This document shows, piece after piece, positions 34,837 through 43,326 of a stretch of 64,000 nucleotides of DNA (positions are counted from its first letter, which is position 1; the number at the start of each line of letters is the position of its first letter). Below the pieces are notes generated by a model. The model was not told where the DNA came from. It saw only the letters and a program-made list of their open reading frames with translations, and did no database searches. The position numbers and the translations under genes are program-made. Source of the DNA: Methylomonas sp. UP202. Its GTDB lineage: Bacteria; Pseudomonadota; Gammaproteobacteria; Methylococcales; Methylomonadaceae. The stretch is from NCBI RefSeq assembly GCF_029910655.1, contig NZ_CP123897.1:124001-188000 (forward strand), given 5' to 3'.

Positions 34837-36087
34837 TTACTCGGCCTCGGCCGGTTCGGGCTGGTCCACCAAGGCGGCGATCACCAAATCGCCGCTAACG
34901 TTTAGGGTAGTCCGGCACATATCCAAGAAGCGGTCCACACCCAGGATCAGCCCCATGCCTTCGGCCGGAATGCCGACCTGTTGCGTCAAAATCATAATCA
35001 GCGGCAGCGAGCCGCCCGGTACGCCGGCGGTGCCGATGCCGGCCAATATCGCCATCATCACGACTCTAACCTGTTCGGCCATCGACAGATCGACCCCGTA
35101 GACCTGGGCCAGAAACAACACGGTAATGCCTTCGAACAACGCAGTGCCGTTTTGATTGGCGGTCGAACCTATCGTCAGCACGAAGCGGGCGATTTCCGGT
35201 TTGATCGCCAAATCGCGCTCGGCCAGCTCCAGCGAGCGCGGCAGCGTGGCATTGGACGACGCGGTCGCGAAAGCGTATAGATAGACTTCCCGACATTCCC
35301 GAAAAAACGCCAGCGGCGACCGCTGGGTAAAGGTTTTCAACAATGCCGAATACACCAGGGCTTGCTGCAGCAGCAAGCCGCCGACCACGACGGCCACGTA
35401 AAATCCCAGCGAGACCAAAATGTGGTGGCCGAATTTGAACGTCGATTGAAACACCAGCGCGAATACCGCCAACGGCGCCAGACGCATCGCCCAATCGACG
35501 ACGACCAAGCTGGCGGTATAGCTTTCTTCCAGCAATTCGACCCAACGCGACGCCTTGCCGGCCGTGATCGTGGCCAAGGCCGCGCCGAACACCAGCGAGA
35601 AAAACATCAGCGCCAGCATTTCGCCTTCCAACGCTTGCGAGGCGGTCGCGAATGGATTTTTCGGAATAATATCCAACAAGGTTTGTTCGATGGGTTTGGC
35701 TTGTTCGGCGTTTCGGCGGATGCCGCCGACCGCCGTGGTTTCGCCGCTTTGGGGAATTTCGACGCCGACACCGGGTTCGGCGATATTCACCAGAGTGATG
35801 CCGATCGCAACCGATGCGGAACTTGCCAACAACGTGAACAGTAGCGTGCGCCGCGCTACCCGCGCCAGGCCGTGGTGGCTGCTGAGTTGGAATACCCCCA
35901 GTATCAGGCCGCTGACGACCATCGGCACCACGACCATGAAAATCAGCCGCAAAAAGATCTGCCCCAACGGTTCCAGCACATAGCGAACGCTCAGTTGCAG
36001 CGGCAACCAGCCTGCGTATTCGTGGCCGATCAATCCGGCCGCGGCGCCCAGTACGAGGCCAAGTAACAAGCGATGGTGATTTTTCAT
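34837..36087 (-). CDS. Dicarboxylate/amino acid:cation symporter (DAACS family)
   Basis: A 416-residue inner-membrane sodium- or proton-coupled carrier of the GltP/DctA type. Evidence includes an N-terminal helix, 'LGQIFLRLIFMVVVPMVVSGLILGV' (family hallmark), the serine-rich re-entrant hairpin 'FATASSNATLPRSLE', 'LTIGSTANQNGTALFEGITVLFLAQ' (the N-M-D/N-G-T equivalent motif) and 'AGIGTAGVPGGSLPLIMILTQQVGIPAEGMGLILGVDRFLDMCRTTLNVSGD'-type second hairpin. Such carriers take up glutamate, aspartate or C4-dicarboxylates; which one cannot be told. It is a single gene. Confidence 0.92.
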   Translation of the reverse strand: MKNHHRLLLGLVLGAAAGLIGHEYAGWLPLQLSVRYVLEPLGQIFLRLIFMVVVPMVVSGLILGVFQLSSHHGLARVARRTLLFTLLASSASVAIGITLVNIAEPGVGVEIPQSGETTAVGGIRRNAEQAKPIEQTLLDIIPKNPFATASQALEGEMLALMFFSLVFGAALATITAGKASRWVELLEESYTASLVVVDWAMRLAPLAVFALVFQSTFKFGHHILVSLGFYVAVVVGGLLLQQALVYSALLKTFTQRSPLAFFRECREVYLYAFATASSNATLPRSLELAERDLAIKPEIARFVLTIGSTANQNGTALFEGITVLFLAQVYGVDLSMAEQVRVVMMAILAGIGTAGVPGGSLPLIMILTQQVGIPAEGMGLILGVDRFLDMCRTTLNVSGDLVIAALVDQPEPAEAE

Positions 36088-36464
36088 GGCGGTCTAGGAC
36101 GAAATCGCAAAGTTCGGATGATACTGCGAATCGGCGCGAGGACCGAGATTGGATTGTTATGTTTGGGAATGGGTGCGGATGGCACGATGGGTCGTCCCTG
36201 CCTGGATAAAAGCCGATGTCCAAGCTTTTATCCAGGTATTCCTTGGCGTCGTTGTTTTCCATGTTCACGGGGGAGAGAACTTAACATCCTTGATGCCGCC
36301 TTTAAGTTAGCAAGTGGTATGCCAAAACAACCAGGCCAAGCGCGATGCGCCATGCCTAGGCCGATCGACACGGAATTCGTTAAAAACTATGTTAAATTCC
36401 GTAAAAAATACAAATCGTAGCGGCATTTCCCGCACTTCGGTCGCTCTGGCGCGAATCATGGATA
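36088..36464. other. Divergent intergenic region with two inverted repeats (377 bp)
   Basis: This region separates the symporter gene (minus) from mtgA (plus). It holds a perfect 13-bp inverted repeat at 36201-36236 and a shorter one at 36370-36402 (acggaatt and aattccgt around an AT-rich centre). The right-hand part, 36380-36420, is AT-rich and probably contains the mtgA promoter. No coding frame convinces. Confidence 0.5.
36201..36236. repeat. Perfect 13-bp inverted repeat
   Basis: CCTGGATAAAAGC (36201-36213) and its exact reverse complement GCTTTTATCCAGG (36224-36236) are separated by 10 nt. It is about 115 bp upstream of the symporter start and 230 bp upstream of mtgA. No T tract follows on either strand, so an operator or regulatory hairpin is as likely as a terminator. 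Confidence 0.65.
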
Positions 36465-37244
36465 ATGTCCGGGAAATTTACCGCCGCCGAACTTAGCTTG
36501 AGACATTTCCGACATCCCGAACGTTACCGCACCCCGGCCCGCCGCTTTCGGCCGGCCGCGGCTTCATCTTGGTGGCGTTCTCTGAAACGGGGATTCGGCT
36601 ATGCGCTTGCCGCTTTCGTCGTGGGGTCGGTGCTGAGCGTCGCGGTATTGCGCTACTTACCGCCGCCAACCTCGGCTTTCATGTTGAACCGGCATTGGGT
36701 AGATTGGCAGGCAGGCAAGGACTATCGGCCGATCTCCCAGCAGTGGGTCGACGGCGGGCGTATATCCCCGCATGCCTATGCGGCGGCGGTGGCTTCGGAA
36801 GATCAATTGTTTTTTCAGCACAACGGCTTCGATGTCGAGGCGATCGGCAAGGCATGGTCGCAACATGCGCGCGGTGGCAAGCTGCGGGGCGCCAGCACGA
36901 TCAGTCAGCAAGTCGCGAAAAATTTGTTTCTGAGTCCGGCCCGAAATTGGACCAGAAAGGCACTGGAGATTTGGTTTACCGTGCTGATCGAGGCGTTCTG
37001 GAGCAAACAGCGGATACTCGAGATCTATTTGAACATCGCCGAATTCGGCGATCATTTATTCGGCGTCGAAGCGGCCAGCCGCCGTTATTTCGGCGTTCCC
37101 GCCCAACAGATGACGCCGGCGCAAGCCGCATTGTTGGCCGCGACGCTGCCGAATCCTCTACTGCTGAAAGCCGATAGACCCAGCGCTTATGTCGCTAGGC
37201 GGCAGAGCTGGATATTGGCGCAAATGCGCGTGGCGGGTCGCTGA
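36465..37244 (+). CDS. mtgA: Monofunctional biosynthetic peptidoglycan transglycosylase
   Basis: A 259-residue GT51 glycosyltransferase that polymerises lipid II. A basic N-terminal tail of ~45 residues precedes one transmembrane segment ('FGYALAAFVVGSVLSVAVLRYL'). The GT51 motifs follow: 'AAAVASEDQLFFQHNGFD' with the catalytic Glu, 'GASTISQQVAKNLFLSPARNWTRKALE' and 'KQRILEIYLNIAEFGDHLFGVEAASRRYFG'. No transpeptidase domain is attached, so it is the monofunctional type. The N-terminal tail is somewhat longer than in E. coli MtgA. It is convergent with darP, 17 bp apart. Confidence 0.94.
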   Translation: MSGKFTAAELSLRHFRHPERYRTPARRFRPAAASSWWRSLKRGFGYALAAFVVGSVLSVAVLRYLPPPTSAFMLNRHWVDWQAGKDYRPISQQWVDGGRISPHAYAAAVASEDQLFFQHNGFDVEAIGKAWSQHARGGKLRGASTISQQVAKNLFLSPARNWTRKALEIWFTVLIEAFWSKQRILEIYLNIAEFGDHLFGVEAASRRYFGVPAQQMTPAQAALLAATLPNPLLLKADRPSAYVARRQSWILAQMRVAGR

Positions 37245-37261
37245 GGCGGACCCGTTCGGGC

Positions 37262-37852
37262 TCATTCGATGCTTTCGGTGTCGTCGTCGGATTCGCTTTG
37301 GTAGGCCGCGCCGGCATCGGCGATCAGCTGTTTCAAGTATTGATACAGCTGCCTTGCGGCCTTCGGCGGTTTGCCATCCTTCGCTTCTTTCTGAGCATTG
37401 CGTTGCAACTGACGCAGATGCTGGGTGTCGGCGTCCGGATATTCGCCGACCAATTCGGTAATTTGACCGTTACCGGAGTCGGCCAATAATGCGTCGCGCC
37501 AGCGTTCGGCCTGGTGGTGCTCGCGCACCGCATGAGCGCTGCGGTTTTTGAGGCGGTCCAGCTTTTCGCGGATCGAGTCGGTGTCGAGTTCGCGCATCCG
37601 CGCGGTGATGTATTTCAGCAGACGCTTCTTGGCGGCGTTTTGCCCCATTTTGCCGGCATCACGCAAGGCTTGCTCTATCGGTTCCGGCAGCTCGAATTCG
37701 GCGATTTGGGCTGCCGACAAGCCACAGATTTCCTCGGCCATCGCAAACACTTCGGCGATTTCCTTTTTGATGCGGGTCTTGTTTGGGCGTACCGCGTAAT
37801 ACTCGACTTCGTCGTCTTCGTCTTCGTCTTCCAGATAAAATTCTTCGTTCAT
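37262..37852 (-). CDS. darP: Ribosome-associated protein DarP (YjgA, DUF615)
   Basis: A 196-residue protein of the YjgA/DarP family, which assists 50S ribosomal subunit assembly. It opens with an acidic run ('EEFYLEDEDEDDEVE'), then 'RPNKTRIKKEIAEVFAMAEEICGLSAAQIAEFELPE', 'KRLLKYITARMRELD', 'REHHQAERWRDALL' and 'QLQRNAQKEAKDGKPPKAARQLYQYLK', all family-typical. I use the ATG at 37852, 2 bases before the stop of the small upstream gene; the frame extends further, but inside that gene. Confidence 0.92.
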   Translation of the reverse strand: MNEEFYLEDEDEDDEVEYYAVRPNKTRIKKEIAEVFAMAEEICGLSAAQIAEFELPEPIEQALRDAGKMGQNAAKKRLLKYITARMRELDTDSIREKLDRLKNRSAHAVREHHQAERWRDALLADSGNGQITELVGEYPDADTQHLRQLQRNAQKEAKDGKPPKAARQLYQYLKQLIADAGAAYQSESDDDTESIE

Positions 37853-37853
37853 T

Positions 37854-38036
37854 TCAAACCATTGCGATGAGGAACAGCACAAACATCACGACCATGACGA
37901 GCGGCACGATCAAGCCGCCCCAGTCGGATGGTGCTTGCCGGCTGCGGGCCAACGCGGCTTTGATGCCGGGTTGCATCCAGAATAAAATCAAAAGCGCCAA
38001 GGCGCCAATTAGCAGATTTTCCCAAGTGGAAAGCAT
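37854..38036 (-). CDS. Small membrane protein upstream of darP
   Basis: A 60-residue protein beginning 'MLSTWENLLIGALALLILFWM', with two predicted transmembrane helices separated by 'QPGIKAALARSRQAPSDWGG'; the second is 'LIVPLVMVVMFVLFLIAM'. The ATG at 38036 is preferred over one at 38090 because the extra residues are non-conserved in appearance. Its stop lies 1 base from the darP ATG, so the two are probably one transcript. No function is known to me. Confidence 0.7.
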   Translation of the reverse strand: MLSTWENLLIGALALLILFWMQPGIKAALARSRQAPSDWGGLIVPLVMVVMFVLFLIAMV

Positions 38037-38517
38037 GGTGTCGTCCCAGTTGCGGCCGACAGACGGCGGCCGGAGTGCCGTGTTCGGCATATCTTAACAA
38101 ACCTGATGGAAAGCCATGGTCAGGTTTTGTCCGGCGCTTTAGGATAGTCAGGGAGTTGTCGCCGATAAATGATTGCCCCGGCAGGGAAAAGTCCGGATAG
38201 TCACAGAAGCTGTGGATAAGTCTGTGAGTTGAGCGGCGATTTCCGGTCGAATTCCCCGGTTTTCCTGAAGCGAGCTTAAATTGTACAGAAATTGGCCAAT
38301 AAAAATACATTATTTATCAATGGCTTGTCTTTACTCTTTTGAATTCAACGAGTTATTTTGTCAAGCTTTTTTACAGTCTCGTCTTTAATGGCTAAATGTG
38401 AATAAGTGATAATGAAGCGATCCGTCCGACTTGGACGATTCGGCGGTTTCCCCAATTGGCCAGTTCTAAGGATTCAACAAATTTGCGATAATGGCCGGTT
38501 TTTGACAGAGTCTTTTC
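38037..38517. other. Divergent intergenic region upstream of rdgC (481 bp)
   Basis: It separates the small membrane protein gene (minus) from rdgC (plus). It contains the second copy of the DnaA-box-like element at 38197-38327, followed by an AT-rich tract (38280-38410) that probably includes the rdgC promoter. No coding frame or tRNA seen. Confidence 0.55.
38197..38327 (+). repeat. Copy B of the duplicated intergenic element with DnaA-box-like sequences
   Basis: ATAGTCACA (38197-38205), 5 nt, TGTGGATAA (38211-38219), 3 nt, TGTGAGTTG (38223-38231): the same box-5-box-3-box layout as at 9522-9556. The hairpin changes in compensating fashion (CACAG/CTGTG here). Then TTAAATTG (38276-38283), CCAAT (38296-38300) and the identical 14-mer ttatcaatggcttg (38314-38327). 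The distance from TGTGGATAA to the 14-mer is 103 here and 105 in copy A. Confidence 0.7.
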
Positions 38518-39429
38518 ATGTGGTTTAAGAATCTTGCCGTCTATCGGTTTTCCGAGCCGTTCGAGTTGTCCGCCGACGCCGTGCAACAAAAACTGGCTGA
38601 GTCTCCTTTCAAGCCATGTGGTAGCCACGACACCTTCAGTTTCGGCTGGACTTCGCCGTTGGGGCGGGCGTCCGACGACCTCGCGCACGTCAACAATGGC
38701 TTTTTGATGGTTTGCGCCAAGAAAGAGGAAAAGGTGGTTCCCGGTTCGGTCGTTAACGAGATGCTACAGGATCGGATTACTGAAATCGAAGAGCGCGAAG
38801 CTCGCAAACTGCCGGCCAAGGAACGCAGTCGGCTGAAGGACGAATTAATTTTTGATTTATTGCCGAGAGCCTTTTCCTTTTCCAAAAAGACCTATGCCTA
38901 CATCGACAGTCGAGGTGGTTGGCTGGTTGTTGACGCTGCCTCGGCGAAGAAAGCCGAGGACTTATTGAGCCTGTTACGCAAATGCCTGGGCTCGTTGCCG
39001 GTGACGCCGATTGCCGGCAACGGCATGGCCTCCAGCGTGATGACCCGGTGGCTGCTATCAAACCAAGCCCCTGGTGACATTGTCATCGAAGACGAATGCG
39101 AATTGCGATCACCCGAGGAAGAGGGCGCAATTATTCGCTGCAAGCGCCACGACCTGGGTTTGCCGGAGATCAAAAATCATTTGGATACCGGAAAACAAGT
39201 CATTAAATTAGCGATGAATTGGACGGATAGGCTATCGTTTGTGCTCGACGAGAATTTGGCGATTAAGCGCCTGAAATTCCTGGATTTAGTGCAGGAACAA
39301 GCCGCGAATATCGAGGCGTTCGACGAAGTCGAGCAATTCGATGCCGATTTTTCGATTATGACCGCGGAACTTGCCCAGTTCCTGCCGCGTCTGCTCGAAT
39401 TATTTAACGTTGAAGGTAAGGTTCAATGA
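38518..39429 (+). CDS. rdgC: Recombination-associated protein RdgC
   Basis: A 303-residue ring-forming DNA-binding protein that modulates RecA and supports replication fork integrity. The opening 'MWFKNLAVYRFSEPFELSADAVQQKL' and 'FGWTSPLGRASDDLAHVNNGFLMVCAKKEEKVVPGSVVNEMLQDRI' are diagnostic, with 'RAFSFSKKTYAYIDSRGGWLVVDAASAKKAEDLLSLLRKCLGSLPV' further in. Length matches E. coli RdgC (303). The stop overlaps the start of an L,D-transpeptidase gene (ATGA), an unexpected functional pairing. Confidence 0.96.
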   Translation: MWFKNLAVYRFSEPFELSADAVQQKLAESPFKPCGSHDTFSFGWTSPLGRASDDLAHVNNGFLMVCAKKEEKVVPGSVVNEMLQDRITEIEEREARKLPAKERSRLKDELIFDLLPRAFSFSKKTYAYIDSRGGWLVVDAASAKKAEDLLSLLRKCLGSLPVTPIAGNGMASSVMTRWLLSNQAPGDIVIEDECELRSPEEEGAIIRCKRHDLGLPEIKNHLDTGKQVIKLAMNWTDRLSFVLDENLAIKRLKFLDLVQEQAANIEAFDEVEQFDADFSIMTAELAQFLPRLLELFNVEGKVQ

Positions 39430-40388
39430 AAACCCGATTATTGATAAGCCTGTTGATAGGTGTGGTCGCGGCCGTCCCGTCGGCCTCGGCCTTGACCTTG
39501 CCGCCGCCGGACCGGCCCGGCGATAGCCTGATCGGCAATCCGCCGCACGAGGTCAAATATGTTGCGGCCAAACAAGAAGACACGTTGATCGATATCGCCG
39601 TCAATTTCAGGCTGGGGCAGGATCAAATTGTGTTGGCCAACCCTTACGTCGACCGCTGGTTGCCGGGCGCCGGCGCTCAGGTGCGTATTCCCAGCAGTTT
39701 TTTATTGCCTAATGCGCCCCGCGAAGGGATTGTGATCAATTTGCCGGAAATGCGAATTTACTACTTTCCGGACGCTATCAAGGTAGTGACGTATGCGATC
39801 GGCATAGGCAGGGAGGACGACTGGAAAACGCCGCTTGGCAAAACCCGGATTCTCGGTAAAACCGAGCGGCCATCGTGGACGCCGCCTAAGTCCATCATTG
39901 CCGAACATTTGGCCGATGGCGACGTTCTGGAGCCGTATTACCCGCCCGGTCCCGACAACCCGTTGGGGTTGTACGCGTTTCGCCTGGGCATTCCCGGTTA
40001 TTTGATCCATAGCACCAACAAAACCAATGGCGTCGGCATGCGCGTCAGCCATGGCTGCATCAGGATGTATCCCGCCGATATCGAGCAGTTCTTCCCGATG
40101 GTGAAAACCGGTACCACGGTCAATATTGTCAATCAGCCGATAAAGGTTGGCTGGTATCACGATACCTTGTATCTGGAAACCTATCCGCAAATGGAAGAGA
40201 CGCCCGCGACTTTCGAGCAGCGCTTGCATGTGGCATTGGATTTAATCGAACAAGCCAATGGCGGCAAGATGCCGGTCATCAAGGGGGCGATTTTGAAAGC
40301 CGCTCTCGAAAAAGCCAGCGGCATTCCGATTGCGATTTACGAGAGACCCGTGCAAACGCCGGCTATCGTACAAAGTCAGGCGCACTGA
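39426..40388 (+). CDS. L,D-transpeptidase with YkuD catalytic domain and LysM-like region
   Basis: A 320-residue secreted ErfK/YbiS-type enzyme. A signal peptide is visible ('TRLLISLLIGVVAAVPSASA'). Next comes a LysM-like segment ('VKYVAAKQEDTLIDIAVNFRLGQDQIVLANP') and the YkuD domain with the catalytic H-x14-17-S-H-G-C-x-R motif: 'LIHSTNKTNGVGMRVSHGCIRMYP', Cys in SHGC at about residue 210. Such enzymes form 3-3 crosslinks or attach Braun lipoprotein to peptidoglycan; the lipoprotein gene directly downstream supports the latter. Translationally coupled to rdgC. A strong terminator follows 20 bases after the stop. Confidence 0.92.
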   Translation: MKTRLLISLLIGVVAAVPSASALTLPPPDRPGDSLIGNPPHEVKYVAAKQEDTLIDIAVNFRLGQDQIVLANPYVDRWLPGAGAQVRIPSSFLLPNAPREGIVINLPEMRIYYFPDAIKVVTYAIGIGREDDWKTPLGKTRILGKTERPSWTPPKSIIAEHLADGDVLEPYYPPGPDNPLGLYAFRLGIPGYLIHSTNKTNGVGMRVSHGCIRMYPADIEQFFPMVKTGTTVNIVNQPIKVGWYHDTLYLETYPQMEETPATFEQRLHVALDLIEQANGGKMPVIKGAILKAALEKASGIPIAIYERPVQTPAIVQSQAH

Positions 40389-40407
40389 CCGCTAACTCGG
40401 GACAACA

Positions 40408-40445
40408 AAAAAAGCCCGTGAACCTTTCGGTTCACGGGCTTTTTT
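40408..40445. terminator. Strong bidirectional rho-independent terminator
   Basis: A 12-bp perfect stem AGCCCGTGAACC/GGTTCACGGGCT with a TTTC loop, flanked by an A run on the left and a T run on the right. It serves the rdgC-transpeptidase operon on the plus strand and the lipoprotein gene on the minus strand. Confidence 0.95.
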
Positions 40446-40469
40446 AATCGGCAACTCAAATAATAAAGC

Positions 40470-40748
40470 TTATTTGTGTTGTGATTTTTTGAACATGCGG
40501 TCCAATTTGCTGTTGGTATCTTGAGCATATTGAGCGGCACGGTTAGCAGCGGCTTCGGCAGCGGCAGCTTTAGCAGCAGCTTCGGCAGCGGCAGCTTTGG
40601 CGGAAGCGGCGTCAGCAGAGGCAGCGGAAACTTGTGGTTTCAGGCTGTCGATTTGACCTTGCAGGTTTTCGATATCTGAAGTGCTGGCGCAACCAGTAGC
40701 CAGAGCTGCAACGGCAACAACTGCTGATAATTTAATGGCTTTCATCAT
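40470..40748 (-). CDS. Braun-type alanine-zipper outer-membrane lipoprotein (Lpp/OprI-like)
   Basis: A 92-residue lipoprotein. The lipobox L-A-T-G-C places the lipidated Cys at residue 20 in 'AVVAVAALATGCASTSDI'. The mature part is an alpha-helical heptad coiled coil rich in Ala ('KAAAAEAAAKAAAAEAAANR'), ending 'LDRMFKKSQHK'. The C-terminal residue is Lys, as in E. coli Lpp, whose terminal Lys is joined to meso-diaminopimelate. Two ATGs are adjacent; AGGGG lies upstream. L,D-transpeptidase genes flank it on both sides. The low-complexity DNA at 40540-40630 is due to repeated Ala codons. Confidence 0.88.
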   Translation of the reverse strand: MMKAIKLSAVVAVAALATGCASTSDIENLQGQIDSLKPQVSAASADAASAKAAAAEAAAKAAAAEAAANRAAQYAQDTNSKLDRMFKKSQHK

Positions 40749-40833
40749 GGTGTTTTCCCCTTGATTGTGGTTTCAAAAAATAAAATGAAAAAACGGTGGC
40801 AATTGTCCAACATTTTTTTGGTTTTTACCAACA

Positions 40834-41385
40834 TTATTTCACGGTGACAAGCGTCCCTTTTTCCACCCATTGACTCAACAAGTCTATTTGTTCGTTAGTC
40901 AATGCGATACATCCGTGTGTCCAGTTTGTGGTTTTATGAATGGCGAGATTGGCACTACCCAAGCCATGGATACCAATCTGACCTCCCAATTCGGTGTTTT
41001 GCGGCGGAATTTGGCCGGAAGTATGCGCCCGGGCGATGGCTTCGTAGGTGCCCAAATCGATTTTGCCTTGTTTCAAGGCTTCGTCGGCGTGGTCGACATC
41101 CGGATAGGTCAAGCCGAAAAACTTACGAAACGAGCTTTTCTGATTGATCCAGCCGATACGGTAGTTGCCGAGCGGTGTCACATCGTCGCCGCGATGGCTT
41201 TTCTTGCCCGCGCCGCTACGGCCGATGGCGATGTTTTCCAGCACGGCAAGCGTTTTTTCACCTTTCTTGACCTCCATGTTCAGCTTTTCGGTATCGACCA
41301 GCAGCCAGACGTCCGATGCCAGACTTACCGAGGACCCTAGACAGCCAATTAGGACAAAAACTTTCGATAATTTTTTCTTCAGCAT
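40834..41385 (-). CDS. L,D-transpeptidase (YkuD family), short form
   Basis: A 183-residue exported protein with a signal peptide ('LSKVFVLIGCLGSSVSLAS') and a compact YkuD domain. The opening is 'DVWLLVDTEKLNMEV', followed by 'VTPLGNYRIGWI' and the catalytic motif 'IGIHGLGSANLAIHKTTNWTHGCIALTN', with H-G-C supplying the Cys; the usual Ser is Thr here (T-H-G-C). I use the ATG at 41385; the frame extends to 41499, across the divergent pgm promoter region. It is upstream of the lipoprotein gene on the same strand, 85 bp away. Confidence 0.88.
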   Translation of the reverse strand: MLKKKLSKVFVLIGCLGSSVSLASDVWLLVDTEKLNMEVKKGEKTLAVLENIAIGRSGAGKKSHRGDDVTPLGNYRIGWINQKSSFRKFFGLTYPDVDHADEALKQGKIDLGTYEAIARAHTSGQIPPQNTELGGQIGIHGLGSANLAIHKTTNWTHGCIALTNEQIDLLSQWVEKGTLVTVK

Positions 41386-41454
41386 GGCAATCTGTAAATA
41401 ACCGGGGTTTTGGTGTAATTTAACCCTTTCGAAACGCGGTAAAACAAAGGGTAG

Positions 41455-43092
<1,638 letters not shown>

Positions 43093-43276
43093 TTCGGCGT
43101 TTTCAGGCGCCCCGGAATTTGGGTCGGTGCCGAGCGGCGCGGTTTTCTCCTCGGGTCGAACGCGGCAAGCCGCGCTTCGGCCTGCTAACATTAACGGCCA
43201 AAAGCCGGCCGACGCAGTTGGCGGGTTAGGTATCGCCGTCGCGATTGGCGCCGGCGGCTTTGCTGTTAACGCAGCG

Positions 43277-43295
43277 TCGAATGCGGCGCATTCGA
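43277..43295. promoter_or_regulatory. 19-bp palindrome upstream of the alpha-2-macroglobulin gene
   Basis: TCGAATGCG, G, CGCATTCGA: perfect 9-bp half-sites around one central base, ending 31 bases before the ATG of the alpha-2-macroglobulin gene. The position suits an operator or a hairpin in the 5' leader. No regulator gene is adjacent. Confidence 0.4.
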
Positions 43296-43326
43296 AGTTC
43301 GGGCGATAGAACGGGGAGGAAGGGAC

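Noticed and set aside
40540-40630. Simple-sequence repeat or CRISPR-like array
   Set aside because: The periodicity comes from alanine/glutamate heptads of the lipoprotein coiled coil; no spacers or palindromic repeats.
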